From an uncultured Clostridia bacterium (GTDB lineage Bacteria > Bacillota > Clostridia > Oscillospirales > Oscillospiraceae): DNA of 64,000 nt. Below the pieces are notes generated by a model. The model was given only the letters and a program-made list of their open reading frames with translations, searched no databases and was not told the origin of the DNA. Below are positions 43,580 through 52,707 of the stretch, one piece after another. The translations under genes were made by a program, and so were the position numbers. How positions within the stretch are numbered: the first letter of the stretch is position 1; every line of letters begins with the position of its first letter. The stretch lies in the NCBI GenBank assembly GCA_947173485.1, contig CAMWFH010000001.1:62001-126000 (forward strand), read 5' to 3'.

Positions 43580-44305
43580 TCAGATCAGGTGCAGGGCCTC
43601 CTCGTCGCCCACCAGGGTGACGTCCGGGTGCATTTGCAGGATGGAGGCGGGGACCTCCGGCGTCACCGGCCCGAAAAATGCCTGCTTGACGATCTCCGCC
43701 TTGCTACCGCCGCTCACCGCCAGCAGCACCTTCCTGGCCTGCATGATGGTCTTGATGCCCATGGTGTAAGCCTGGCGGGGCACCTCCTCCCGGCTGGCGA
43801 AGAAGCGCTTGTTGGCCTCGATGGTGCTCTCCGTCAGGTCCACACAGTGGGTCCCCAGTTCAAAGGCGGCTCCCGGCTCGTTGAAGCCGATATGACCGTC
43901 GATGCCGATGCCCAGCAGCTGGAGGTCGATGCCCCCCAGGTCGTGGATGATCTGGTCATACCTGGCGCAGGCCGCCGCCGCGTCCGGGTCCGTGCCCTCC
44001 GGCAGGTGGATGCGGCTGGGGTCGATGTTCACCAGGTCGAAGAAGTGGACGTGCATGAAGTGCCAGTAGCTCTGTTCGTGGTCCCGGGGCAGGCCCCGGT
44101 ACTCGTCCAGGTTGACGGTGGTCACCTCGCTGAGGTCCAGGTCCCCCTTGTTGTACCACTCCACCAGCTGCTTATAGGTCCCCACCGGCGTCCCGCCGGT
44201 GGCCAGGCCCAGCACGCAGTGGGGCTTCATGATGATCTGGGCGGAGATGATGTTGGCGGCCTTCCGGGACATATCGTTGTAGTCCTTGGCACGGATGATC
44301 TTCAT
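43580..44305 (-). CDS. nagB: Glucosamine-6-phosphate deaminase
   Basis: A 241-residue isomerase/deaminase that converts glucosamine-6-phosphate to fructose-6-phosphate and ammonia. Motifs: LGLATGGTPVGTYKQLV, VNLDEYRGLPRDHEQSYWH (catalytic Asp), GIGIDGHIGFNEPG (Asp/His/Glu catalytic group). AGGAGGT seven bases before the ATG. A gap of 159 bases separates it from the EIICB gene and contains a GC-rich 12-bp-class hairpin (near 44380-44415) and an AT-rich dyad with GTTAT/ATAAC arms (44335-44355) just before its ribosome site; these may act as a processing site or an operator. Confidence 0.95.
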   Translation of the reverse strand: MKIIRAKDYNDMSRKAANIISAQIIMKPHCVLGLATGGTPVGTYKQLVEWYNKGDLDLSEVTTVNLDEYRGLPRDHEQSYWHFMHVHFFDLVNIDPSRIHLPEGTDPDAAAACARYDQIIHDLGGIDLQLLGIGIDGHIGFNEPGAAFELGTHCVDLTESTIEANKRFFASREEVPRQAYTMGIKTIMQARKVLLAVSGGSKAEIVKQAFFGPVTPEVPASILQMHPDVTLVGDEEALHLI

Positions 44306-44464
44306 GGGAAATACCTCCTGTATGATATCTTTCTGTTATAACAAATCATGATAACGCCTCCCCCGCTCCGGGGGATAGGACAGCGCCGCAGGCAGGCGGT
44401 GAACGCCCGCCTGCGGCAGCAGGTGGTCATACAGAGGGGACCAGACCTCTGCGGCAAAGGGGGA

Positions 44465-45949
44465 TCAGCACATCTTCTTCATCTCGTCAAAGACGAATTG
44501 GACCTTGGGCCCGATGATGACCTGGACCGCGGTCTTGCTGGGCCGGATGATGCCGGAGGCCCCGGAGGACTTGATCTTCTTCTCGTCCACCTTCAGGTTG
44601 TCCTTCACCTCCAGGCGCAGCCGGGTGATGCAGTGGTCCAGCTCGGCGATGTTGTCCTTTCCGCCCAGGCCCTCCAGGATGACCTTGGCCATGGCGGTAT
44701 AGTCGTTGTTGGCCAGCTCGATCTTCATCTCGCTGTCCGCGTCGTCGTCCTCACGGCCGGGGGTCTTCAGATCCCACTTCTTGATGGCGAAGTTGAACAC
44801 CAGGAAGAACACCACGAAGGCGGCGATACCGGTGGGCAGGATGACCCAGGTGTTGTTGGCAGCGGGCAGAGCGGCGGAGAAGAGCAGGTCCGTAGCGCCG
44901 GCGGAGAACATGAAGCCGGCCCGGAAGCCCATGGCCACCGTGATGGCAGCAAAGACGCCGTAGAGCAGGGAGTAGACCACATACAGCGGGAAGGCCAGGA
45001 ACATGAAGGCGAACTCGAAGGGCTCGGTGACGCCGCAGAGGAAAGCGCAGACGGCGGCGGAGCCCACGATGCCGATGGCGTACTTCTGCTTGCTGCTCTT
45101 GGCGTTGCGGATCATAGCCAGGGCCGCACCGGGGATACCGAACATCATGCAGGGGAAGAAGCCGGCCATGTACATACCGATGGACCAGTTGGCGCCCTGG
45201 GCCACTTTACCCATGGGGAACCAGTAGGCGGTCAGGTCACCGATGCCGATGGTGTCGAACCAGAACACGTTGTTCAGCGCGTGGTGGAGACCAGTGGGGA
45301 TCAGCAGCCGGTTCAGGAAGGCATAGATGCCCACGCCGACGACGCCCATGCTCTTGATGCCGTTGCCGATGGCCACCAGGATGCCGAAGATCACCGGCCA
45401 GGCAAACAGCAGCACCACGGAAGCCAGGATGGATACCACGCCGGTGACGATGGCCACGCTCCGCTTGCCGGAGAAGAAGGCCAGCACGTCGGGCAGCTTG
45501 GTGTCTTTGAACTTATTGTAGCAGACGGAACCGATGATACCGGCCAGGATGCCGATAAAGGGGTTGGCGATCTTGCCGAAGGCCACCTCATTGGTGGACC
45601 CGGCCACACACATGGCGGGGGCGATGGTCGCCACCACGCCGGGGCTGAGCAGGTTGGTCATCATCAGCCAGGAGACCAGGCCGGCTACGCCGCCGGTGCC
45701 GTCGTTGTCCTTGCTCAGGCCAACGCCCACGCCGATGGCGAAGAGGATGGCCATATTATCGATGACCGCGCCGCCAGCCTTGATCAGGAAAAACCCGACC
45801 ACATAGGCAACGCCGCTGGTGGGGGCATCCGGCACGCCCATAGCGCCGGGGGCCAAAGCGTAGCCCAAGCCCATCAGGATACCGCAGATAGGCAGCACGG
45901 CTACCGGCAGCATCAATGCCTTGCCGAGCTTCTGGAGTTTCTTCATCAT
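44465..45949 (-). CDS. nagE: N-acetylglucosamine-specific PTS EIICB
   Basis: A 494-residue membrane permease and phosphotransfer protein. The EIIC domain (about 1-390) has ten or so helices and family segments LMLPVAVLPICGILMGLGYA, IPTGLHHALNNVFW (substrate-site His) and CGVTEPFEFAFMFLA (Glu of the GITE-like motif). A hydrophilic linker (about 400-420) leads to the EIIB domain, whose phosphorylated Cys is in ELDHCITRLRLEV. There is no EIIA domain; a separate EIIA lies at the end of the operon. The first of two adjacent ATGs (45949) is chosen, six bases after GGAGG. A structured leader precedes it. Confidence 0.93.
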   Translation of the reverse strand: MMKKLQKLGKALMLPVAVLPICGILMGLGYALAPGAMGVPDAPTSGVAYVVGFFLIKAGGAVIDNMAILFAIGVGVGLSKDNDGTGGVAGLVSWLMMTNLLSPGVVATIAPAMCVAGSTNEVAFGKIANPFIGILAGIIGSVCYNKFKDTKLPDVLAFFSGKRSVAIVTGVVSILASVVLLFAWPVIFGILVAIGNGIKSMGVVGVGIYAFLNRLLIPTGLHHALNNVFWFDTIGIGDLTAYWFPMGKVAQGANWSIGMYMAGFFPCMMFGIPGAALAMIRNAKSSKQKYAIGIVGSAAVCAFLCGVTEPFEFAFMFLAFPLYVVYSLLYGVFAAITVAMGFRAGFMFSAGATDLLFSAALPAANNTWVILPTGIAAFVVFFLVFNFAIKKWDLKTPGREDDDADSEMKIELANNDYTAMAKVILEGLGGKDNIAELDHCITRLRLEVKDNLKVDEKKIKSSGASGIIRPSKTAVQVIIGPKVQFVFDEMKKMC

Positions 45950-46313
45950 GATCTTCTTCCTCCCAAATTTCTCTCTCCGAAAAGAAAGCGAACCGCCTGG
46001 TCCTGCGGCCCGCAGGTACAAAGGAGACTGCCCAGCTGCCGGGCGGACATCTCCGTTTTGTCCCCCGCCGGGGGACAAAACGAGGGGGGCTCCCCCCTCG
46101 GCGCGGCTGCGCCAGATGTTCTATCCTATACCCAAAAGCTATATACAGTCTCTAATAACAGTTACATTTTAGCATATCCTGGAGAGGATCGGAAGGTCGT
46201 TTTGCATTTTTTGGTGTTTTGACGGTGAAATTTTTGCATCGTCTGTAAAATATTGCTCAAAGTTCTGGATAAGCGCCGCTTTTACCGATAAATTGGATAT
46301 ATATTCCAAGAAA
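45950..46313 (-). promoter_or_regulatory. Structured leader and promoter region of nagE
   Basis: No gene is seen in this 364-base stretch. Nearest the gene it holds a hairpin with 13-base perfect arms (46054-46066 with 46070-46082) and directly upstream of that, sharing its edge, a second perfect stem (46082-46089 with 46092-46099). On the minus strand the second hairpin is followed at once by GTTTTGT, so it resembles an attenuator whose U-tract would be sequestered by the next hairpin. The AT-rich part (46140-46313) is the likely promoter area, but no good -35/-10 pair was found. A palindrome AAGCGGCGCTT near 46275 is a poor match to a cre site. Confidence 0.5.
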
Positions 46314-47669
46314 CTATTGGTCATTATCCCCTATCTCCCCCAGAAAGTGCAGGAAGTAGGTCAGGGCCAGCAGGTCCGCGCTGCCGCCGGGGGACAGGCC
46401 CGCCTGGATGAAGGACCGGTCCAAGGCCGTCAGGACGGCCCGGTCCGGGAAGGGCGTCTCCCGCAGCAGGGCCGACAGCTGCTCCACCACCTCCAGCTGG
46501 ACCGCCCGTCCGCCCCGGGCGGCCAGGTTGGTATCGTTGGAGACGGTGATGAGGGCCAGCAGCACGGCCCGGCCGGCCTCATGCAGACTGAGCCCCTGGG
46601 CCAGCCCCGCCCGCAGCATGGGCAGGCCCACCTCCCCCACGGCGGGGAACCCGGCCTCCGCCTGGCCCCGGGCCCCGGTGATGCCATACTGCCGGTACAG
46701 CCGCTCCCCCGCCGTCCGGCCCGCTGCGGCGGGCAGCTCCCGCTCCGCGATCCCCGCCGCCATCTCCCGGCACATAGCCAGCACCGCCGCCGGCGTCCCC
46801 CAGGCAGCGCGGGGGAGCCGCCCCAGGGCCCCGCAGAGGATGCCCATGGAGAAGATCGCCCCCTTGTGGGTGTTGACGCCGCCGGTGGCCCGCTTCATGG
46901 CCCGCTCCGCCCGCTTCCCCGGCCAGCGGAGGCGCCGGAGGGTCTCTGTTGGCGGCAGGTCCGCCGTCTCCTGCCCGATCTCCACGCACTGCTTGAAGTA
47001 GAACTCCAGGGCCGGCACGCTGGCCATGAAGGTGAAGATGTCCATATCCAGGTGGCTCCCGCTGTTCTCCAGGTCCACCAGCCCCGGCTTAGGGGTGGTG
47101 CAGACCTCATACAGCAGGCTCCGGCAGGCCAGCTGGGCCGCCAGCTCTGCCGGCAGCTGCCGGAAGGTCCCCTCCAGCAGGGCGCGGGTCTTGGCCTGGA
47201 GCGCCTCCACCGGATGGACCCGGCGGCTGGCGCAGGCCTTCGCCGGGCCGCCGCAGACCAGGCAGCGCCGCTCCGGCAGGCCCAGGGCGGACCGGTCCAC
47301 CTTCTCCCCTGTGGGGGCCAGCACGTCCATATCGAAGAGACGGCCCACCGGCGAGCCGTCCTCGATCTCCACCATCAGCCCCTTGACCGCCTCCGGCGCC
47401 GCCTCCAGCAGGTAGAAGGCCTCGTTCCCCGTGTCCTCCCAGTAGACCTCCGACCGGAGGACCGGCAGGCCGGCGTCCTCTAGCTGCTCCTCCAGGAGCC
47501 GCTGTCCATACCGGAACCCCTGGCGGATCAGCTCGCTGTTCTTCACCGGTCCGGCGATGTTCATAGTGAAGCAGATCAGCGCGCTGCCGCCCTCCCGGAG
47601 CAGGGCCTGCTGCCGCCGGGCCCGCCGCTCCCGGGCCTCCAGCATCTCTGTCAAGGTGATCTCTCCCAT
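46314..47669 (-). CDS. citXG: Fused CitX-CitG: citrate lyase prosthetic-group synthesis and transfer
   Basis: A 451-residue two-domain protein. The N-terminal part (about 1-165) matches CitX, which attaches the phosphoribosyl-dephospho-CoA group to the citrate lyase acyl carrier protein (EARERRARRQQALL, FTMNIAGPVKNSELI, RLFDMDVL). The C-terminal part (about 185-451) matches CitG, which makes that group from dephospho-CoA and ATP (YEVCTTPKPGLVDLENSGSH, ATGGVNTHKGAIFSMGIL, LITVSNDTNLAARGG, LSPGGSADLLALTYFLHF). Fused forms of this length are known in Clostridia. No citCDEF citrate lyase genes are present in the window. GGAGAAGG precedes ATG 47669, with three 13-bp repeats just upstream. Confidence 0.9.
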   Translation of the reverse strand: MGEITLTEMLEARERRARRQQALLREGGSALICFTMNIAGPVKNSELIRQGFRYGQRLLEEQLEDAGLPVLRSEVYWEDTGNEAFYLLEAAPEAVKGLMVEIEDGSPVGRLFDMDVLAPTGEKVDRSALGLPERRCLVCGGPAKACASRRVHPVEALQAKTRALLEGTFRQLPAELAAQLACRSLLYEVCTTPKPGLVDLENSGSHLDMDIFTFMASVPALEFYFKQCVEIGQETADLPPTETLRRLRWPGKRAERAMKRATGGVNTHKGAIFSMGILCGALGRLPRAAWGTPAAVLAMCREMAAGIAERELPAAAGRTAGERLYRQYGITGARGQAEAGFPAVGEVGLPMLRAGLAQGLSLHEAGRAVLLALITVSNDTNLAARGGRAVQLEVVEQLSALLRETPFPDRAVLTALDRSFIQAGLSPGGSADLLALTYFLHFLGEIGDNDQ

Positions 47670-47684
47670 GGTCCTTCTCCTTCT

Positions 47685-47723
47685 TCTCTGATGGTCCGAT
47701 CTGATAGTCCGACCTGATAGTCC
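47685..47723 (-). repeat. Three tandem 13-bp repeats upstream of citXG
   Basis: On the minus strand GGACTATCAGGTC, GGACTATCAGATC and GGACCATCAGAGA follow each other without gaps (47711-47723, 47698-47710, 47685-47697). They lie between a hairpin (47723-47750) and the citXG ribosome site, so they would be in the 5' part of the citXG message or act as an operator. No regulator binding such a repeat is recognised. Confidence 0.7.
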
Positions 47724-47750
47724 AAGAGCGGCCTTGAAAGGCCGCTCTTG
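47723..47750 (-). terminator. Hairpin after the lipoprotein gene
   Basis: A perfect 12- to 13-base stem (47724-47735 with 47739-47750), just beyond the lipoprotein stop. It lacks a clear U-run, so it may be a terminator, an RNA-stability element or a partial attenuator of read-through to citXG. Confidence 0.55.
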
Positions 47751-47755
47751 CGCGC

Positions 47756-48613
47756 TCATGGCAGTCTGGTGACCTCGTCGGCCTCGATATCCAGCTGGTA
47801 GAGGCTCTCGTTGTCCGCGCTGAGGTAGTAGATCCCCAGGATGCCGTTGGTGTCCTCCTGCCGGCGGGCGTACACATGGAACCGGTGGCAGTTCTGCCCA
47901 TCGATCATAGCCATGCCCGACGCGTAGTAGATCCGGTAGTTCTCCATGGTCTCCCCCTCCAGGCCCAGGCGCTCCGGGGGCTGGGCATAGAGGTAGTTGA
48001 TCTGGTCGGTCAGCACGCTGTCAGAGGCGGGCACGTCCCCTTCCCCGGGCTCCGGCTCCTCGACCTCCGGCTCCGGGGGCTCCAGCAGGATCTCCCCCTC
48101 CACATGGGACACCGCCACATACACCGTACCGGTCCCCTCCGCCCAGCCCAAGGCCACCCGGAAGGTCTGTCCCCGGATAGCGGAGGGTCGGGCCAGCACC
48201 AGGGTCCGGTTTCGGATGTTCCGCAAGGCCGGGACCTCCTCCAGGATGATATTGTCCGCGTCCGTGGCCACGAAGCCCACGTCCTCCTTGGTCAGCGTCT
48301 CCATATAGGACTGGACCAGGGCCATGGGGCTCGGCACCTGCTTGTAGTGGTAGACGTACACCGCCCCCTGGTTCACCGTCTCGTCGATCTGGTCCTCCTC
48401 CTTGGTCTCCTCGCTCAGCTCGTCCTCCGGGCCCAGGATCTGCACCAGATGGCCCTCCTCCTCGCCGATGAGGGTGTCTATGGCGACCACCGAATCCCGG
48501 TCCAGCTCATAGATCTCCATAGGGTCCGGCAGGCGGCTCCCGCAGCCGGCCAGCAGCAGGAGCAGGAGCGCTCCAAAAAGGGCGGCAGGGCCCCGTTTGC
48601 TCGTGTCCCTCAT
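47756..48613 (-). CDS. Lipoprotein of unknown function, downstream of the FtsA-like gene
   Basis: A 285-residue exported lipoprotein; the lipobox LLLLAGCGS puts the lipidated Cys near residue 24. The mature protein is acidic with a Glu/Pro-rich linker (about 180-205) separating two folded parts: the N-terminal part contains AVYVYHYKQVPSPMALVQSY and the C-terminal part NYRIYYASGMAMIDGQNCHRF and GIYYLSADNESLYQLDI. No family was recognised. ATG 48613 is preferred, with GAGGTG nine bases upstream; a GTG at 48625 is possible. It follows the FtsA-like gene by about 20 bases, so the two probably work together at the cell envelope. Confidence 0.75.
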   Translation of the reverse strand: MRDTSKRGPAALFGALLLLLLAGCGSRLPDPMEIYELDRDSVVAIDTLIGEEEGHLVQILGPEDELSEETKEEDQIDETVNQGAVYVYHYKQVPSPMALVQSYMETLTKEDVGFVATDADNIILEEVPALRNIRNRTLVLARPSAIRGQTFRVALGWAEGTGTVYVAVSHVEGEILLEPPEPEVEEPEPGEGDVPASDSVLTDQINYLYAQPPERLGLEGETMENYRIYYASGMAMIDGQNCHRFHVYARRQEDTNGILGIYYLSADNESLYQLDIEADEVTRLP

Positions 48614-48634
48614 AGTTGTTGGCACCTCGCTTAT

Positions 48635-50608
48635 CTATCCCTCCGCATAGCGGATCACGATCTCGTCAAAGTTTTGAAGTATCTGGGTGAAAAGGCCGTT
48701 CTGCCCGTTGACCAGCAGGTCCACCGGCCGGTCCAGGTTGTCGAAGTCTATGCCGGACCGGTCCAGCAGGTCCATCAGATAGTAGGGCCCGCCATCGGGC
48801 TTGGCCGGCAGGGCCAGCGCCGCGCCGTTCAGATGGACCAGCAGGGAGCGGCCCTTGGGCGGCTTGGCTGCCGGCTCCTCTGCCGGGCTCTCCGGCACGG
48901 CAGGCAGCTCCTCCGGCAGGGCCTCTTCCGCCGCCGGGTCCTCCGGGACCGCCGGTACGGCCTCTGGCACCGGTTCCGGTGCCTTTTCCGGCAGGCTCTC
49001 CGCCTCCTCCGTCTGGGCGATGGCAAAGGGCTCCTCATAGGTCAGGACCTGGTCCCCCACATGGAGCTCTGTCTCCAGGGGCACCGGGTGGCCGTTGACC
49101 GTGACGCCGCCGGGGAAATCCGCCCCCAGTAGGTCCGCCAGGGTCCGATGGGCGTCCCGCCCGGAGACTGCGGGGCGAAAGACGATCGAATCCCCCGCGT
49201 AGACCAGGGCGGAGGGCGTGGCCTCTGCGCCGTTCAGCAGCAACGTGGAGGGCACCGCCGGCTCGCCCCGAAAGACCATCCTCTGTCCATCGATGGTCAC
49301 GCTCAGGTTCTTCCCCGTCCGGCCCAGCAGGTCGGTGGAGGTGTAGCCGTTCATCATCAGCAGGTCCAGGGCCGTCAGGGTACCACTGCGGAAGAGCTTG
49401 GCCTGCTGGCCGTTGAGCAGGATCCGGTAGCTGTCGCTGATCAGCCCCAGGCCCGCGGAGACCGCGATCCCCAGGGGCGTAGCATACTCCGGGTCGTTCA
49501 GCTCGTACTCCTTGGAGAAGGCGCTGATATCGTAGTTGTTGCCCGCCAGGGCCACCCGGCGCTCATCCATCTCCAGCGCTTTCGCCACCAGCTCCCGCAG
49601 TCCAAGCAGCTTGCTGCCGCCCCCCGCCAGGAACAGCGCCGAGGGCGGGCCTCCGTTGATCTCCCGCACCTGGCGGGCCACCTCCTGGGCCAGGGACGCC
49701 GCGGCGGCGGACACTGCCTCCTGGACCTGGGCGCTGGGCACGCTCTGCTCCAGCCCCAGCACGTCCCGGTAGACGATGTTGGTGCTGCCCAGCTCCATCT
49801 TCATCCGCTCCGCCGTCTTGAAGTCCACCAGATACCGGCGCATCAGCTCCTCGGTGATCTCATCCCCGGCCACGGTGGCCATGGTGTAGCCCACCACGGC
49901 TCCGTCCCGGCAGACGGCGATATCGGAGGTGCCGGCGCCGATATCCGTCAGCACCAGGTTCAGCAGCCGCAGGTCCGCGGGGATGACGGCGTTCAGCGCC
50001 GCGATCGGCTCCAGGGTCAGGCTGGCCACCTCCAGGCCCGCCGCCGCCATGACGGCATACAGGCTCTCCACCACCTCACTGGGCAGGAAGGTGGCCACCA
50101 CGTCCGCCTCCAGCAGGCGGCCGCTGTGCCCCTTCAGGGTCGCCAGGGGATACCGGTCCAGCTGGTAGCTGGATACGGTGTAGCCCACCAGATAGGACCG
50201 CCGCTGGTCGTCCTCCCGGTCCGAGGACAGCGCCGCCTCCGCCTCGGAGACCGCGCCGCTCTCCAAGCGGCTGATCAGGTCGCTGTCGATCCGGGTCACC
50301 TGGGGCAGCTCCAGGGCATAGTGTCCCCGCTCCGTCCGCAGGGCCCGCCCGGCGGCGGCCACGCAGACCCGGGTCAGAGAGCAGCCCAACCGCTGCTCCA
50401 GGCGCTCCGTCACATGGCGGGCCACCTTGGCCACCTGGTCGATGTCCTCGATCTGGCCGTCCAGCATAGCCCGCTTGCTGTGCTCCTCCTTCTCGATCGC
50501 CAGGACCTCCAGCCGTTCCTCCATGGTCCGGCCCACCACGCCGATGATGCTGCGCGTCCCGATATCCAAGGCAAATATCAGATCCTGTTTTCTCATTTCC
50601 TCGGCCAT
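48635..50608 (-). CDS. FtsA-like actin-family protein with long C-terminal extension
   Basis: A 657-residue protein. Residues about 8-375 carry the actin-family ATPase of FtsA/PilM: FALDIGTRSIIGVV (phosphate 1), LVLTDIGAGTSDIAV (phosphate 2), LFLAGGGSKLLGL (adenosine), and an FtsA 1C-like insertion. True FtsA is near 420 residues; here the C-terminal 280 residues add two beta-rich modules separated by a Pro/Glu/Ala-rich linker (about 525-585), instead of the usual amphipathic membrane helix. No ftsZ is adjacent, so this is likely a paralog rather than the divisome FtsA. GGAG eight bases before the ATG. A partner lipoprotein gene follows. Confidence 0.82.
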   Translation of the reverse strand: MAEEMRKQDLIFALDIGTRSIIGVVGRTMEERLEVLAIEKEEHSKRAMLDGQIEDIDQVAKVARHVTERLEQRLGCSLTRVCVAAAGRALRTERGHYALELPQVTRIDSDLISRLESGAVSEAEAALSSDREDDQRRSYLVGYTVSSYQLDRYPLATLKGHSGRLLEADVVATFLPSEVVESLYAVMAAAGLEVASLTLEPIAALNAVIPADLRLLNLVLTDIGAGTSDIAVCRDGAVVGYTMATVAGDEITEELMRRYLVDFKTAERMKMELGSTNIVYRDVLGLEQSVPSAQVQEAVSAAAASLAQEVARQVREINGGPPSALFLAGGGSKLLGLRELVAKALEMDERRVALAGNNYDISAFSKEYELNDPEYATPLGIAVSAGLGLISDSYRILLNGQQAKLFRSGTLTALDLLMMNGYTSTDLLGRTGKNLSVTIDGQRMVFRGEPAVPSTLLLNGAEATPSALVYAGDSIVFRPAVSGRDAHRTLADLLGADFPGGVTVNGHPVPLETELHVGDQVLTYEEPFAIAQTEEAESLPEKAPEPVPEAVPAVPEDPAAEEALPEELPAVPESPAEEPAAKPPKGRSLLVHLNGAALALPAKPDGGPYYLMDLLDRSGIDFDNLDRPVDLLVNGQNGLFTQILQNFDEIVIRYAEG

Positions 50609-50667
50609 AGCTTCTCCTTTTTATACCCTCCTTTTTACACCTCCGGGGACAGGTAACGGGGCAACGC

Positions 50668-50702
50668 ATATATGGCGTCCCACGGAATGGGACGCCATAT
50701 AT
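50668..50702 (-). terminator. Hairpin after the chemoreceptor gene
   Basis: A perfect 15-base stem (50668-50682 with 50688-50702) just beyond the MCP stop and upstream of the FtsA-like gene. There is no U-run, so termination is plausible but not certain. Confidence 0.6.
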
Positions 50703-50722
50703 ATCGGTCCGCGATCCGCGGC

Positions 50723-52543
50723 TCAGTACTTCACGCCTCCGAAGGGGTTGGAGTCAGACCCGCTGCCCAGCATAGGCGGCTCGCTGTCGCCCCAGCTGGT
50801 GGCGGAGCCGCCGCTGAAGGAGGAACTGCTGCCACTATAGGAAGAGGCAGGAGAGAAGGAGCCGCTGCCGAAACCGGCCTTGCTGCTCACATGGAACTCG
50901 GCCATCAGCTGGTGCATGATGTTAGCCTGGGAGCTGAGCTGCTCGCTGGCCGCCGCGCACTCCTCGCTGGTAGCGGAGTTGGTCTGCACCACGGCAGAGA
51001 TCTGATCGATGCCCTCGGTGACCTGGGCGATGGCAGTGGTCTGGCTCTCCACGCTCTCGGTCACGTTCTCCATCATGGTGACCACCTTCTCGGCCAGGAC
51101 CATGGTCTGGGCCAGGGACTCCGTCACCTTCTCCACGGCGCTGGCACCCTCCTTCACGGCGGCCACGCTGCCATCGATCAGCCCCTTGGTGGCCTTGGCG
51201 GCCTCGTCGGACTTACTGGCCAGGTTGCGCACCTCATCGGCCACCACGGCGAAGCCCTTACCGGCGGAACCGGCCCGGGCGGCCTCCACGGCGGCATTCA
51301 GCGCCAGGATATTGGTCTGGAAGGCGATGTTCTCGATTGTGGCGATGATCTTGGAGATCTCCTGAGAGGAGGTGGAGATGTTCTCCATGGCCACGTTCAG
51401 CTGCTTCACATACTCGTTGCTGGCCGTGACCTGGGCGCCGGCCTGGTTGACGTGCTCCCGTGCCTCCTCCGCGGAAGCGGCGGTCTGCTTAGAGGTATTG
51501 GAGATATCGTTGATGGTGGCGGACAGCTCCTCCACGCTGCTGGCCTGCTCGGTAGCGCCCTGGGCCAGGGACTGGGAGGAGTTGGACACCTGATCCGCGC
51601 CAGCGGAGACCTGGTCGGCGGACCGGGAGATGTTGGAGATGGTCTCGCTCATCCGCAGGACGAACTGGTTGATGCTGTCCTGGATGGGCTTCAGGTCGCC
51701 GGGGAAGGTGGCAGTCAGTTCCACATCGAAATTGCCCTTGGCCATCTGGCCAGTGATATTAGAGATATCATGGATCACGGCATTCAGGACCGTCTGGCTG
51801 GTCCGCAGAGCATCGCACATCTCGCCCAGCTCGTTCTTACCATTGAACGTGACAGGGATCGCCAGGTCGCCCTGACTGAAGCCCACCAGAGCGCCCCGCA
51901 CTTGGGAGGAGGGCTCCACGATGGAGCGGATGATCCGGCCGGCCATCAGGATGACCACGATGGTGGCGATGACCATCACGCCGATGACGATGCCGATCCC
52001 AATGTTGGAGACCAGCTCCTGCCGCTTGATGATCTCCGCCTGGGCCTTGGCCAGGGCCTCGGCGGCAGCCGTGCCGGCGGAGGCGGCGGCATCCAGCTTG
52101 GGCGTGCAGCTCTCCACCAGCATATCCACCGCCTTCATCCGGTCGGTGGCCACCACTGCGGCGATGGCGGTGGCGTCAGCCTTCCATGTGTCGATAGCAT
52201 TGGCGAAGGCGTCCAGTGTGCTCCGGTCCTCCAGGGGGAAGACCTCCTTCAGATGGGCAAACTCAGCATCCAGCTCCCCCAGCTTATTGGTGGCCGTGGT
52301 GATGCTGCTGGTCTTCCCGGAGAGGGCGGCGTCCCGCAGGTTCCGGGCGGCGATGTTGTAATCGATCCGGCAGTCCGCGATCAGAGCGGTGGCCTCCACA
52401 TAGCGGTCGATGATGTCGTTGTACGAGTTCTTCTGGGAATTCATCATGATGAGCTCCGCCACGATGATGATCGCAGAGATCAGGATGGTGATGCCGAAGC
52501 CTACGATCAGGCTCTTTTTGATGGACATATTCTTGAAGTTCAT
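50723..52543 (-). CDS. Methyl-accepting chemotaxis protein
   Basis: A 606-residue chemoreceptor. Helix 1 (about 11-33), four-helix-bundle-type ligand domain (about 35-180), helix 2 (about 183-205), HAMP (about 206-260) and a long coiled-coil signalling domain. The kinase-binding tip reads [20 protein letters not shown] followed by [20 protein letters not shown], and flanking Glu/Gln pairs mark methylation sites. The C terminus is a flexible Ser/Gly-rich tail without the NWETF pentapeptide. GGAGG ten bases before the ATG. It is encoded alone; the ligand is unknown. Upstream (52544-52707) are small GC hairpins and no clear promoter. Confidence 0.95.
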   Translation of the reverse strand: MNFKNMSIKKSLIVGFGITILISAIIIVAELIMMNSQKNSYNDIIDRYVEATALIADCRIDYNIAARNLRDAALSGKTSSITTATNKLGELDAEFAHLKEVFPLEDRSTLDAFANAIDTWKADATAIAAVVATDRMKAVDMLVESCTPKLDAAASAGTAAAEALAKAQAEIIKRQELVSNIGIGIVIGVMVIATIVVILMAGRIIRSIVEPSSQVRGALVGFSQGDLAIPVTFNGKNELGEMCDALRTSQTVLNAVIHDISNITGQMAKGNFDVELTATFPGDLKPIQDSINQFVLRMSETISNISRSADQVSAGADQVSNSSQSLAQGATEQASSVEELSATINDISNTSKQTAASAEEAREHVNQAGAQVTASNEYVKQLNVAMENISTSSQEISKIIATIENIAFQTNILALNAAVEAARAGSAGKGFAVVADEVRNLASKSDEAAKATKGLIDGSVAAVKEGASAVEKVTESLAQTMVLAEKVVTMMENVTESVESQTTAIAQVTEGIDQISAVVQTNSATSEECAAASEQLSSQANIMHQLMAEFHVSSKAGFGSGSFSPASSYSGSSSSFSGGSATSWGDSEPPMLGSGSDSNPFGGVKY

Positions 52544-52707
52544 ATGTAGCGTTCCTCCTAATTATTTTCTGCCGCCGTTCTCATCCGGCGTCAGATAAGT
52601 CCATATGCTCCCCTGCTCCGCAGGATCTGGGTGTCCCCGCGCCTTGGCGCTATGGATCGATCGCTCCATGACAGCTCTACCATCCTATCCTTAAGATCCG
52701 TGGGAGA

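Noticed and set aside
46265-46285. CcpA cre site upstream of nagE
   Set aside because: AAGCGGCGCTT is a palindrome with an extra central base and does not match the cre consensus.
52544-52707. Cyclic-di-GMP riboswitch upstream of the chemoreceptor gene
   Set aside because: Several GC hairpins are present but the conserved GEMM blocks cannot be found.
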